DNA of 28,386 nucleotides from an uncultured Oscillospiraceae bacterium (GCA_902489475.1 CABUAH010000014.1:1-28386), one strand, 5' to 3'; shown: positions 1-8,771, numbered from the stretch's first letter. Numbers and translations are program-made. The notes: generated by a model not told the origin, from the sequence alone.

Positions 1-66
1 TCAGTTGGCTAGAGCATTCGGTTCATACCCGGAGTGTCATTGGTTCGAATCCAATTACAGCCACCA
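1..66 (+). tRNA. tRNA-Met (CAT), 5' end cut by the window
   Basis: The anticodon arm is TTCGG-TTCATAC-CCGGA, giving anticodon CAT. The T arm is ATTGG-TTCGAAT-CCAAT, followed by the 3' acceptor strand TACAGCC, discriminator A and an encoded CCA ending at 66. The 5' acceptor strand and the first D-arm bases lie before the window. CAT could also be a tRNA-Ile with a modified C34; the acceptor discriminators needed to decide are missing. Confidence 0.9.
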
Positions 67-68
67 AC

Positions 69-143
69 GGCCCGTTGGTCAAGAGGTTAAGACACCGCCC
101 TTTCACGGCGGAATCATGGGTTCAATTCCCGTACGGGTCACCA
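69..143 (+). tRNA. tRNA-Glu (TTC)
   Basis: This is a complete cloverleaf. Acceptor strands GGCCCGT and ACGGGTC pair along seven positions with one G-T wobble. The anticodon arm is CCGCC-CTTTCAC-GGCGG with anticodon TTC, the T loop is TTCAATT, the discriminator is A140 and CCA is encoded at 141-143. It starts two bases after the tRNA-Met, so the two are almost certainly processed from one transcript. Confidence 0.95.
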
Positions 144-160
144 TAATAGGATAACAAAAA

Positions 161-187
161 AGCTCCGATTTTATCGGGGCTTTTTTG
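161..187 (+). terminator. Rho-independent terminator of the tRNA operon
   Basis: A nine-pair stem, AGCTCCGAT against ATCGGGGCT with one wobble, closes a TTT loop and is followed by six T residues. It lies 17 bases after the tRNA-Glu CCA. Bases 188-334 after it hold no gene that I can recognise. Confidence 0.92.
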
Positions 188-334
188 CTGCCCAAATGAC
201 GAAAAACGCTATTTTCTTAAGTCGGCAGGGCTTGAATGGTTTTTCAGAAAAATATCAGAGCGGTTAAGAAAGGATTTCAGAGTTTTCTCTGAGATCCGAT
301 TTTTATATGGTTAGTTAAACAAAAATGACTTAAA

Positions 335-363
335 TTGACAATAAATCGTAATAGTGTTAAAAT
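335..363 (+). promoter_or_regulatory. Sigma-A-type promoter of the broken small-protein gene
   Basis: TTGACA (335-340), a 17-bp spacer and TAAAAT (358-363) make a near-consensus promoter. The duplicated block begins at base 340, the last base of this -35 box. The intact gene copy at 8870 therefore keeps the -10 box, but has AGCATA at the -35 position. Confidence 0.7.
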
Positions 364-608
364 GAAAATACGATATAACAGCACAAAAAACAGCCCCATG
401 TAAGTTGTTTATTTTCATATAAAAGAGGGTTAATAAGTTGACGAAATTAAGTAAATACCTGAGGATTTTTTCTGTTATCGCAGCAATATTGATTGCTATA
501 TTTTTCTATAACGTATTTCTTTCAATGTCAAATCCGATTTTGGATAACAAAGATAAAAAAATAAAATGGCAATGCAAAGAAATAGATATGTCATTTGAGC
601 AAATTCCA
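340..608. repeat. 269-bp direct repeat, left copy
   Basis: This segment is nearly identical to 8772-9040. I count only about three small differences, all upstream of the start codon (an A/C difference with a length change in an A run, one T-run length change, one A/G substitution). The first 171 coding bases are identical. The two copies lie in the same orientation 8.4 kb apart and bracket the sugar cassette. Confidence 0.93.
438..608 (+). pseudogene. 5' fragment of the small membrane-protein gene (copy of 8870-9337)
   Basis: A TTG start preceded by AGAGGG encodes the first 57 residues of the protein found intact at 8870-9337, including its N-terminal membrane segment. Homology stops after the codons for QIP. 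The frame then runs into insertion-sequence DNA and ends at a stop a few codons later, at 618-620. The fragment has the better promoter of the two copies, so a short membrane-anchor peptide of about 60 residues could still be made. It lacks the entire outer domain and is best regarded as a gene remnant. Confidence 0.85.
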
Positions 609-1258
609 GCTGGGGGATAGATATAAATTTATAGGAGTGGATAAAAAGAGCACATGTGGTAAAATAGGAATATGAGAAAAGCAAAAGACGTCTTAGGACG
701 AAAATGTTCGATATGCGGCAAAACGGAACATCAACGCAATTGCGGAAAAAATCGTTCGGGAACACAGAGGTGCTTTTGCACAGAGTGCAAAAAATACTAC
801 ACACTCAACCCGAAAACACGAGCATATTCCGAAGAAGTGCGTGAATTAGCAATAAAAGCCTACTATGCAGGAGCAAGTGGTCGTGGCGTAGGCAAAATTT
901 TCGGTTTCAGTAAAGCAAATGTTTATAACTGGATTAAAAAAACGGAACAAAATCATCAGAGAAATAGTTTCCAACAGTTTGAGCTTGATGAACTATACTG
1001 GTATATCAATAAAAAGCCAAGAACTGAAACTCGAGAAAACACCTATGTTATGACGATGGTAGCCGTTCTCAGCGACAAATTATAGGCTTTGATGTAGCAT
1101 CTGATAAATCGCCGGAACGAATACAAGCAATGGTAGACAATTCACCGACAGCAGAAATTTATTATTCCGACGGCTACTTAGGATATGTTGATGTGGTTTA
1201 TCCGGGAAAATATATCAGAAACATTCATGATAAAAGCAATGCTTTTTTCTGTTTTTGA
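609..1258 (+). mobile_element. Decayed IS1-like insertion sequence, right part missing
   Basis: Similarity to the intact small-protein gene ends at 608, and foreign sequence begins with GCTGGGGGATAG. The transposase starts 63 bp later and is broken (see 672-1258). I find no matching inverted terminal sequence downstream, so the right end has been lost and the exact boundaries are uncertain. The 5' end at 609 is set by the break in the repeat, not by a recognised terminal repeat. Confidence 0.7.
672..1258 (+). pseudogene. IS1-family transposase, frameshifted and truncated
   Basis: The frame from 672 encodes an N-terminal zinc finger (CSIC at residues 12-15, CTEC at 36-39), a helix-turn-helix around YYAGASGRGVGKIFGFSK, and the start of a DDE domain (ELDELYWYINKK). 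It stops at 1083. The next part of the domain continues in the -1 frame from about 1061, reading RQIIGFDVASDKSPERIQ and then YYSDGYLGY with the second catalytic Asp, to a stop at 1256-1258. The final Glu region is absent. IS1 elements use a programmed -1 shift, but no A-rich slippery site is visible here and the protein is also truncated, so a one-base deletion in a dead copy is more likely. Confidence 0.85.
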
Positions 1259-1490
1259 CTCTTTATAATATGCTCGATGTACCCACACCTGTTCATATTA
1301 TATACTGGACATTTCTTCGATTTTATGTTATACTGTAAATAGTTTTAGGAAGTAGAAAAACAAATATAAATATTCTTATTTTCACATAAATCATTTTTTT
1401 GCACGTTTTTGTTCAAATTGGATATTCAGCAACTATGTATATAATAAGTCTGTTAAATTATAACGAAATTAACTTTTGGGGAAACAACAT
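1259..1490 (+). promoter_or_regulatory. AT-rich leader with the probable cassette promoter
   Basis: No gene is visible. TTGGAT (1418-1423), a 16-bp spacer and a perfect TATAAT (1440-1445) form a plausible promoter, about 45 bp before the first sugar gene. The rest of the stretch is AT-rich, with no hairpin strong enough to call. No ops/JUMPstart-like element was recognised. Confidence 0.5.
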
Positions 1491-2552
1491 ATGAAATATG
1501 CATTAATAGGTTGCGGTCGAATTTCGTCTAATCATATTCAGGCTGCAAAAAATAATAAACTTGAAATTATAGCTGTTTGTGATATTGTACCTGAAAAAAT
1601 GTTACGCTCTGATTTGTCATCCAACACACGAAAATATACGAATCACAAAGAACTTCTTGAAAAAGAAAAGCCTGATCTTGTTGCCATTGCAACAGAGAGC
1701 GGAAATCATGCAGCCATTGCCGTTGATTGTATCAATGCCGGATGCAATGTTATAATTGAAAAACCAATTGCCCTGTCCCTTAAAGATGCAGATTGTATTA
1801 TTTCATCGGCCAAAGAAAAAGGTGTATTGGTTTGCACGAATCATCAGAATCGCTTTAATAAATCAGTTCAGTACATTCGCAAGGCAATAGAAAACAAGCG
1901 TTTTGGCAGACTTTTTTACGGAACTGCTCACATTAGATGGAATAGGGGGCAGGATTACTATTTGCAGTCTCCGTGGAGAGGCACATGGGAACAAGACGGC
2001 GGAGCATTGATGAATCAATGTATTCACAATATTGATCTGCTGCGTTGGATAATGGGAAACGAAATAGATGAAGTATTTGCGTATACAGATAATTTAAACC
2101 ATCCCTTTATTAAAAGCGAGGATTTAGGACTGGCATTGATCCGATTTAAAAATGGATCATATGGTATGATTGAGGGTACAACAAATGCCTACCCTAAAAA
2201 TTTAGAGGAAACGCTTTATATCTTTGGAGAGAATGCATTAGTTAAGGTTGGGGGAAAATCGGTTAATACCATTGAGGAATGGCGCTTTGCCGATAATCTG
2301 GACGACCCGGACAGTATAAAAGCTTCTTGTCATGAAAATCCCCCAAATGTTTACGGCTATGGACACACCCCACTGTATGCAGACATGATTGAATCCATAA
2401 AAACAGGAAGAGAACCGTATGTGACGGGTGAAGATGGCAGACGAGCCTTGGAGCTTGTTCTTGCAATTTATAAATCTTCTTATGAAAGAAAACCGGTTAA
2501 GCTGCCTCTTGAAGAATGTTCCACACTTGATTTTAAGGGGAAATTTGATTGA
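1491..2552 (+). CDS. wlbA: Gfo/Idh/MocA oxidoreductase, WlbA-like UDP-GlcNAcA 3-dehydrogenase
   Basis: This 353-residue protein has the N-terminal Rossmann motif (ALIGCGRISSNH) and the family EKP signature in NVIIEKPIALSLKDAD, followed by a C-terminal substrate domain. The ALxGCGRI start resembles Bordetella-type WlbA, which oxidises C3 of UDP-N-acetylglucosaminuronic acid using NAD; this is the step done by WbpB in Pseudomonas. The frame is open from a TTG at 1476, but GGGGA at 1478-1482 sits eight bases before ATG 1491, so 1491 is preferred. Its stop overlaps the next start. The function is supported mainly by its companions: aminotransferase, acetyltransferase and uronate-forming dehydrogenase, all in the same operon. 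Alone it could only be called a sugar oxidoreductase. Confidence 0.82.
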   Translation: MKYALIGCGRISSNHIQAAKNNKLEIIAVCDIVPEKMLRSDLSSNTRKYTNHKELLEKEKPDLVAIATESGNHAAIAVDCINAGCNVIIEKPIALSLKDADCIISSAKEKGVLVCTNHQNRFNKSVQYIRKAIENKRFGRLFYGTAHIRWNRGQDYYLQSPWRGTWEQDGGALMNQCIHNIDLLRWIMGNEIDEVFAYTDNLNHPFIKSEDLGLALIRFKNGSYGMIEGTTNAYPKNLEETLYIFGENALVKVGGKSVNTIEEWRFADNLDDPDSIKASCHENPPNVYGYGHTPLYADMIESIKTGREPYVTGEDGRRALELVLAIYKSSYERKPVKLPLEECSTLDFKGKFD

Positions 2553-3856
2553 ATAAATTCAATGTCCAAGCAATAATATATAAAACAAACTTATATCTGA
2601 ATAAATTTTCGAGCGCATTAAAACAATTATTTGTCCATGGCTTTTTTCATATTGCAGGTACAAATGTTGCCAACAAGATTATTGCTGCGATTACCAATAT
2701 TCTTATTATACGGTTTATTGGAAAATATGAATATGGTGTTTTGGGCGCAGCTTATAACATATACAGTATTTTCATTTTGTTTTCAGGGTTTGGCATACAA
2801 AGTGCAATTTTGATTTTCTGTTCCGAAAAAAGAAACTATACTGAGAAGTTATCCTATTACAGATACGGATTTATTTCAGGTTTTATTGCGAGTATTGCTT
2901 TGAGTGTTGGTATGCTTTGCTATGCTGTTATTGGAAAACTTGGTATTCAGGATACCAAACAATACATCATTATGTTGTGCATTCTTCCGCTATTTAATTA
3001 TATAGTACAATTCTTTTTTATTGTACTGCGTACACGAAGAGAAAATAAAAAATATGCCCTTATGCAGAACGTCAGCAGCATATCCTATTTTTTATTTGGT
3101 TGCATCGGTGCATATATACATGGTATTTCAGGTGCGATCATTGGAAATTACGTTTCTCATCTTATAGTTATCGCTTTTTGTCTTAAAGATATTCTTCCTT
3201 TAGTTAGAGAAAAGGTTGTTTTATCTAATAAAAATAAGCTTGTATTATGGGAATACTCAATAAAAAATGGACTTTCAAGCGCTCTTAACCAGATCTTATA
3301 TTTAATAGATATTGCAATGATGGTATATTTAATCAGTGATCCTGAGATAATAGCTTCGTATAAAGTTGCGGTGATGATTCCCGAAGCCTTGTCTTTCATA
3401 CCTTCGTCCATTATGGTATATTTTCTGCCGGTTATTGTAAAGCACAATAACGATTATACTTGGTTGAAATCAAAAATAGCCAAACTAATGTTATATTCCG
3501 GAATTTTTCATGTGCTTGTGGCAGCGTTTCTGGTGATTTTTGCGCCTTATATTATTACCTTGCTTTGGGGAAGCGAATATCTTGACAGTACTGTATGTTT
3601 CAGAATAATCAGTGTAAATTATTTTTTTCTTGCTACATTCAGATTTCCCTGTACTAATATACTTGCAGGCTTAAAGAAAATAAATTTTAATCTTTTTCTC
3701 TGTGTTGCATCATCATGTTTCAATGTTATTTTGAATTATATTCTTATTAAGAATTATTCATCCTATGGTGCAGCAATAGCTACGCTTTCAACGATGCTTT
3801 TCATATCTTCCATTTCAGTTCCTTACTTAATATATTCTATTAGGAGATATAAATAA
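2549..3856 (+). CDS. wzx: Polysaccharide flippase, Wzx/MATE-like membrane protein
   Basis: The 435-residue protein is almost wholly hydrophobic, with about twelve predicted membrane segments. It shows the early GTNVANKIIAAITNILIIRF pattern typical of the oligosaccharide flippase family, which moves lipid-linked sugar units across the membrane. The start is TTG, overlapping the upstream stop as TTGA with AAGGGGAAA just before it, so translation is probably coupled to wlbA. Unusually, it lies between the enzyme genes. An O-antigen-type flippase beside a diacetamido-uronate pathway suggests the sugar enters a cell-surface glycan. No polymerase is seen in the window. Confidence 0.85.
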   Translation: MNKFNVQAIIYKTNLYLNKFSSALKQLFVHGFFHIAGTNVANKIIAAITNILIIRFIGKYEYGVLGAAYNIYSIFILFSGFGIQSAILIFCSEKRNYTEKLSYYRYGFISGFIASIALSVGMLCYAVIGKLGIQDTKQYIIMLCILPLFNYIVQFFFIVLRTRRENKKYALMQNVSSISYFLFGCIGAYIHGISGAIIGNYVSHLIVIAFCLKDILPLVREKVVLSNKNKLVLWEYSIKNGLSSALNQILYLIDIAMMVYLISDPEIIASYKVAVMIPEALSFIPSSIMVYFLPVIVKHNNDYTWLKSKIAKLMLYSGIFHVLVAAFLVIFAPYIITLLWGSEYLDSTVCFRIISVNYFFLATFRFPCTNILAGLKKINFNLFLCVASSCFNVILNYILIKNYSSYGAAIATLSTMLFISSISVPYLIYSIRRYK

Positions 3857-3858
3857 AA

Positions 3859-4437
3859 ATGAGTAATTATTTTGTACATAGCAGCAGTTTTATAGACGAT
3901 AACGTAACTATTGGAAATAATACAAAAATATGGTACTTCTGTCACATACAAAGTAATGCCGTTATTGGTGAAAATTGTTCGCTGGGGCAGAATGTCAATA
4001 TTTCCAATAATGTAAAAATAGGTAATGGAGTAAAAATACAGAACAACGTCTCTGTCTATGAAGGTGTTGAACTTGAAGACTATGTATTTTGCGGACCTTC
4101 CTGTGTATTTACAAACGATCGTGTTCCAAGAGCAAAATATCCTAAAATAAAATCAGATTATATGAAAACACTTGTAAAAACAGGCGCAAGTATTGGAGCC
4201 AACGCTACGATAATATGTGGCCATACGATCGGGAAATGGGCTATGATAGGTGCAGGTGCCGTTGTTACAGCCGATGTTCCAAGTCATGCTTTGATGATTG
4301 GAGTACCAGCAAAATTGTCAGGATGGGTATGTGAATGTGGAAATATTCTTGATGAATATTTATGCTGTTCCTGTGGACTAAAATATAAAAAAACAAATGG
4401 TGGATTGGAGAAGATAAAGTGCAGTTCAGAGATTTGA
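3859..4437 (+). CDS. wlbB: Left-handed beta-helix N-acetyltransferase, WlbB/WbpD-like
   Basis: The 192-residue protein is built of hexapeptide repeats (for example VIGENC, VKIGNG, ASIGAN), with the VTADVPSHALMIGVPAK motif near the end of the coil. This matches acetyl-CoA-dependent WlbB/WbpD enzymes, which acetylate the 3-amino group of UDP-2-acetamido-3-amino-2,3-dideoxyglucuronate. The C-terminal tail carries five closely spaced Cys (CECGN...CCSCG) that look like a small zinc site. AGGAG lies 12 bases before the ATG. The gene overlaps the following aminotransferase by 19 bases. Confidence 0.87.
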   Translation: MSNYFVHSSSFIDDNVTIGNNTKIWYFCHIQSNAVIGENCSLGQNVNISNNVKIGNGVKIQNNVSVYEGVELEDYVFCGPSCVFTNDRVPRAKYPKIKSDYMKTLVKTGASIGANATIICGHTIGKWAMIGAGAVVTADVPSHALMIGVPAKLSGWVCECGNILDEYLCCSCGLKYKKTNGGLEKIKCSSEI

Positions 4438-5546
4438 AAGCACAGTATCATGCTTTAAAATCAGATATAGATAATGCGATACAATCCGTATTGAATAGTT
4501 CAGAATTCATACTTGGAAAACAAGTAACTGAATTAGAAAATAAATTAGCTGAATACGTTGGTAGAAAGCATTGCATTTCATGTGCAAGCGGCACTGACGC
4601 CCTACAATTGTCTTTAATGGCGCTGAATGTCGCAAAGAACGACGCTGTGTTCACATCAGATTTCACTTATTTTGCTTCGGCAGGAACCTCTTCCATTCTT
4701 GGTGCAACCCCTGTTTTTGTAGATATTGATGAAAGAACGTTCAATATTTCACCGAATGCATTAGAAATGTCTATACAAAGAGTGCTTTCTGAAGGAAAAT
4801 TGACTCCCAAAGTGATCATTCCCGTTGACCTCTTCGGTTTGCCCGCAGAATATTCGGAAATTATTTCGATTGCTGAAAAGTATAAACTTAAAATCCTTGA
4901 AGACGGAGCACAGGGATTCGGAGGAAATATTAACGGGAAAGCAGCATGTTCCTTTGGCGATATATCAACAACATCATTTTTTCCTGCTAAGCCTTTAGGC
5001 TGCTATGGTGACGGTGGAGCAATTTTTGTTGATGACGATCAGATTGATCAGCGTTTACGTTCTTTGAGATCGCAGGGCAAATCACCTACAGACAAATATG
5101 ATAACCGTGAAATTGGAATCAACTCTCGCCTTGATACTATTCAGGCAGCTATACTTTTGCCAAAATTTAAAGCATTTGTTGATTATGAATTGAATGCTGT
5201 CAACAAAGCAGCTGAACAATATACGGAGAGATTAGCCGATAAGGCGGTTACCCCAGTTGTTCCCGAGACATATTATTCAAGTTGGGCGCAATATACAATT
5301 AAACTAAAGGATACGGACACAAGAAACAGAGTGCAAAGGGCGTTAAAAGAAAATGATATTCCTTCAATGATTTATTATCCCTGCGGTCTTCATCAGCAAA
5401 GAGCATATGAATCAATGAAGCTTTCAGATGAATGGTACCCAAATACCATTTCAGCATCAAAAACTGCTTTGAGTTTACCCATGCATCCCTATATGAATGA
5501 AGAAGAGATCGACAGGATCTCAAAAGTGATTATTAATAGTTTATAA
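4419..5546 (+). CDS. wlbC: DegT/DnrJ/EryC1 aminotransferase, WlbC/WbpE-like
   Basis: This 375-residue PLP enzyme starts at GTG 4419, with GGAG eight bases upstream, inside the acetyltransferase gene. Family hallmarks are SCASGTDALQLSL, the PLP-contacting Asp in ILEDGAQ, and the Schiff-base Lys at about residue 191 in SFFPAKPLG. WlbC/WbpE transfers an amino group from glutamate to C3 of the 3-keto sugar made by WlbA. Sugar aminotransferases of this family have very similar sequences, so the substrate is inferred from the operon rather than from the protein alone. Confidence 0.87.
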   Translation: MQFRDLKAQYHALKSDIDNAIQSVLNSSEFILGKQVTELENKLAEYVGRKHCISCASGTDALQLSLMALNVAKNDAVFTSDFTYFASAGTSSILGATPVFVDIDERTFNISPNALEMSIQRVLSEGKLTPKVIIPVDLFGLPAEYSEIISIAEKYKLKILEDGAQGFGGNINGKAACSFGDISTTSFFPAKPLGCYGDGGAIFVDDDQIDQRLRSLRSQGKSPTDKYDNREIGINSRLDTIQAAILLPKFKAFVDYELNAVNKAAEQYTERLADKAVTPVVPETYYSSWAQYTIKLKDTDTRNRVQRALKENDIPSMIYYPCGLHQQRAYESMKLSDEWYPNTISASKTALSLPMHPYMNEEEIDRISKVIINSL

Positions 5547-5559
5547 GGAAGAATGGAAA

Positions 5560-6885
5560 ATGAATTTCAGTATTTATCAAGGGCTTATTTCTGGAAAAGA
5601 AAAACTTGCATTGGTAGGTCTTGGATACGTTGGTCTCCCGCTCGCAGTGGAATTTGCAAAACATGTTGGCGTCATTGGCTATGACAATAATAAAGAACGT
5701 ATTAATGAATATAAAAAAGGGATTGATGCTACCAATGAAGTTGGTGAAATGATTAAAATGACTGATGTGGATTTTACCGTTGATCCTGTGAGATTAAGAG
5801 AAACAAGATTTATTATCGTTGCCGTTCCTACTCCTGTAAATAATGATTACAGTCCAAATCTTACACATTTGATGGAAGCCTCAAAAACAATTGGCAGGAA
5901 TCTGTCAAAGGGTTCGATAGTCGTGTTTGAATCAACTGTATATCCGGGAGCAACAGAGGAAATATGCGTTCCTATAATAGAAAAGGAATCAGGCTTTGAA
6001 TGCGGTATTGATTGGAAAATAGGATATAGTCCCGAACGTATAAATCCCGGAGATAAAGAGCATTCGCTGACATTTATACAAAAAGTAGTATCGGGAATGG
6101 ACGAGGAAACTATCACAGAAATTCAAAGAGTATATGATATTGTAATCAAAGCAGGGACATTTCGGGTTTCAAATATAAAAACTGCGGAAGCCGTCAAGGT
6201 AATCGAAAACAGCCAGCGTGACATAAATATTGCTTTTATGAATGAAATGGCAATTATATGCGGTAAGATGGGTATTGATACATCAGAAGTCATTGACGGT
6301 ATGAATACGAAGTGGAACTCTCTTGGTTTCAGACCCGGTCTTGTTGGCGGACATTGCATCGGAGTTGATCCGTATTATCTGGCAGATGCCGCAGAAAAGT
6401 TGAGATGCCACAGCAGATTGATTCATGATAGCAGACTGATTAATAATAGTATAAGTGGTTTTATTGTTAACACTGCCGTTAAAAAAATGACAGAAGCCGG
6501 GATCAAGCTTGAAACAGCGTCTGTTGTTATATTAGGGGTTACGTTTAAGGAAAACTGTTCCGATATAAGGAACAGCAAGGTGATTGATATTGTAAATCAG
6601 TTTAAATTATATAATATTGATCCGGTTATAACCGACCCCTTGGCTGACCCGCAGGCTGTGTTAAAAGAATATGGTGTGAAACTGAGACGATTTAATAATC
6701 TTCCCAAGGCAGACTGTATTATTATAGCGGTTTCTCATGATGAATATAGGGAAATGTCTGTTTTACAGATTAAGAGCATGTTTAAAAGCGGTATACCTGA
6801 TAATCAAAAGATTCTCTTGGATATCAAAAGTATTTTTTGTATGGATGAACTCATTGCATCCGGTATGAAATTTTGGAGACTATAG
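5560..6885 (+). CDS. UDP-N-acetyl-hexosamine 6-dehydrogenase, TviB/WbpO type
   Basis: The 441-residue protein is a nucleotide-sugar dehydrogenase of the UDP-glucose/GDP-mannose family: N-terminal NAD fold (LALVGLGYVGLPLA), a central helix domain, and the catalytic Cys at residue 266 in VGGHCIGVDPYYL. The FRPGLVGGHCIGVDPYYL form is that of TviB/WbpO/Cap5L enzymes, which oxidise C6 of UDP-GlcNAc or UDP-GalNAc, rather than of WecC. In this operon it would do the WbpA step, making the UDP-GlcNAcA used by WlbA. AAGGAAG lies eight bases before the ATG. UDP-GalNAc as substrate cannot be excluded. Confidence 0.87.
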   Translation: MNFSIYQGLISGKEKLALVGLGYVGLPLAVEFAKHVGVIGYDNNKERINEYKKGIDATNEVGEMIKMTDVDFTVDPVRLRETRFIIVAVPTPVNNDYSPNLTHLMEASKTIGRNLSKGSIVVFESTVYPGATEEICVPIIEKESGFECGIDWKIGYSPERINPGDKEHSLTFIQKVVSGMDEETITEIQRVYDIVIKAGTFRVSNIKTAEAVKVIENSQRDINIAFMNEMAIICGKMGIDTSEVIDGMNTKWNSLGFRPGLVGGHCIGVDPYYLADAAEKLRCHSRLIHDSRLINNSISGFIVNTAVKKMTEAGIKLETASVVILGVTFKENCSDIRNSKVIDIVNQFKLYNIDPVITDPLADPQAVLKEYGVKLRRFNNLPKADCIIIAVSHDEYREMSVLQIKSMFKSGIPDNQKILLDIKSIFCMDELIASGMKFWRL

Positions 6886-6898
6886 TGAGAAAATCAGA

Positions 6899-8188
6899 AT
6901 GAAAATACTAATTATAAGTGAATATATTGCACCGTATCAAGAGGTAGCATCTATACGCTGGACTAAAATAATAAAGTATCTGAAACGCAATCACCATATC
7001 GAACGGATTGACGTGGTTACTTTAGATAAAAAAATAGACAATGAACGGGTAAAAAGTGATGCATTATTAAAGAATGATCTGAAATATATTGATCATTATT
7101 ACGCTGTTCCGACTCCCTTATTAAACATGGCATATGTGGGATACGATATCAAAAAATGTTTCCAAACGCAATCAAACGGAAAACAGGAAGGCAGAAAGAA
7201 ACACAGAAAGATACGAGAAAAGGTGCATTTGCTTTTAGTATATTTCAAGCAAATTTATATCGCGCTTTCCGTTTTCCATTATATAAGATGTAAAATAGAA
7301 ATCGAACAATATGACGCTGTAATTACTTCATATGGTCCTGAATGGACGAATCTGGTCGGATGCAGATTGAGTAAGAAATTTAAAAATATGCACTGGATCG
7401 CCGATTTCAGAGATCAATGGAATCGGGAATTTAACAGGATGAATCCCGATCGGCTTATAAAAAAAGCAAGACGCATCTGTTCCGGAGCTGATTGTCTGTT
7501 GCGAGTCAATCCATATCTTGAATTATTTGAGTCTCATAGGCAAAAGGTTGTTGTAATTCCGAATGGATTTGATCCCGGGGAAAAATTGGAGCCAGTAAAG
7601 TCAGAGGTGTTTCGAATTGTTTATACCGGAACAATCTATACTTCTGATGAAATGGACGCTTTATTTCATGCAATTCAACAGCTTATTAATTCTAATGAAA
7701 TCGAACGTTCCGATCTCTCAATCGAATATGCCGGACATTCTGAAAACCTTTTTATCCCATATATTCAAAAATATAAATTTGAATCCAGTTTTATCAATCA
7801 TCACTTTATAAGCCGCAAGGAATCCTTGAGACTTCAGAGTCGATCGAATCTGCTACTCATGGCGGGATGGAACACCAAAAATGAAAAAATTGTTTGGTCG
7901 GGAAAGATGTATGAATACATGATGGCAAAAAAGCCTATCATCTATCTTATGGCAGGAGAAGAAAAGGACTGTGAGGCTGCAAGATCTATTAAATTATTAG
8001 GCGGAGTCTGTTATCAGACATGCAGAAAAAAGGAAACATTCCCGATTTTAAAAAAATATATTTTGGAAAAGTATAGGGAATGGAAAGAGACAGGAAATGT
8101 TTATATTAAGCGGGATGATGCATATATAGAACAATTCAGTTACCCAAAAATTGCGGATAAAGTCTATCGGTTACTTAAAAAAATCTGA
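6899..8188 (+). CDS. Glycosyltransferase, GT-B fold, family-4-like
   Basis: The 429-residue protein starts MKILIISEYIAPYQEVASIRW, typical of GT4-like enzymes whose N-terminal Rossmann half binds the acceptor. The middle has DAVITSYGPEW and HWIADFRDQW. The C-terminal half has VVVIPNGFD, FRIVYTGTIYTSDEMDAL and WSGKMYEYMMAKKPII, where the last segment matches the donor-binding K...EYMAxxKP pattern. It is cytosolic or membrane-associated, with no clear transmembrane helix. The ribosome site is weak. It is the only glycosyltransferase in the cassette and may add the diacetamido-uronate to a carrier-linked sugar; donor and acceptor are not readable from sequence. Confidence 0.82.
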   Translation: MKILIISEYIAPYQEVASIRWTKIIKYLKRNHHIERIDVVTLDKKIDNERVKSDALLKNDLKYIDHYYAVPTPLLNMAYVGYDIKKCFQTQSNGKQEGRKKHRKIREKVHLLLVYFKQIYIALSVFHYIRCKIEIEQYDAVITSYGPEWTNLVGCRLSKKFKNMHWIADFRDQWNREFNRMNPDRLIKKARRICSGADCLLRVNPYLELFESHRQKVVVIPNGFDPGEKLEPVKSEVFRIVYTGTIYTSDEMDALFHAIQQLINSNEIERSDLSIEYAGHSENLFIPYIQKYKFESSFINHHFISRKESLRLQSRSNLLLMAGWNTKNEKIVWSGKMYEYMMAKKPIIYLMAGEEKDCEAARSIKLLGGVCYQTCRKKETFPILKKYILEKYREWKETGNVYIKRDDAYIEQFSYPKIADKVYRLLKKI

Positions 8189-8771
8189 TTGCATAATAGA
8201 AGTTTGTATAAAAAGACGTTAGTGAACCATAGTCAATAAGTTGGACGCAAAAAGATGAAAAGATTTTTCAAATTGGATGGGACAAGTAGTTAATAGTTGA
8301 GTGGATATGCTTACGGTCATAAAAGCCATTAATGTAATTAAAAAGTCTGATTTTAGCTTCATTTAAAGAAGATTAGTGATTACCCGTAATATATGAGTTG
8401 TTTTTATACTGCCGTATATGCTTCTATTATCACAGTAAACTTTGAATATTTTTTTTCAGAGTATTGTTCTCTATTTCACGCATGGATGATTTTTGATTTA
8501 AAATGTTGTAATACATGCTTCTGGCTACATTCAAAACTTTGAACAAGAGCTTTACAGTCGATGGCTGGCTTGTATGCACCATCTGTATCCTCGATCTTGG
8601 TCAGGTAGAACAGGTCATAATCGTAAAGTTCATCTAGAATATTTTTCGTTTTCGTGTCCTCCATATTATCTTGTTGACGTTCTTCTGAAAAGAAAATAAC
8701 AGGAGTATGGCCATAATGTTGTCTTTTGTCTGTCCTTTACAAGTTTCAAAAAGATAGAATAAAGACAGCAT
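8189..8771. other. Decayed intergenic stretch at the cassette's right edge
   Basis: No convincing gene is present in these 583 bases. AGTCAATAAGTTGGAC at about 8230-8245 resembles, in reverse complement, the CCAACTTATTGA core of IS1-family ends, but no matching partner was found. A short coding-like fragment lies on the minus strand (8476-8664). No terminator follows the glycosyltransferase gene. The stretch looks like debris left by insertion and deletion. Confidence 0.5.
8476..8664 (-). pseudogene. Unrecognised coding-like fragment
   Basis: This minus-strand frame gives 62 residues with ordinary protein-like composition (ILDELYDYDLFYLTKIEDTD, then KALVQSFECSQKHVLQHF). The same frame stays open upstream of its ATG for at least another 15 codons, without a good ribosome site. 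I do not recognise the family. It could be the tail of a lost gene, possibly a transposase, or chance. Confidence 0.2.

Noticed and set aside
69..143. tRNA-Glu as an integration site for the sugar cassette
   Set aside because: No copy of the tRNA 3' end was found at the cassette's far border, and no integrase is present.
1050..1085. Programmed -1 frameshift in the IS1-like transposase
   Set aside because: There is no A-rich slippery site or following hairpin at the frame change, and the reading frame is later truncated, so mutation is the simpler explanation.
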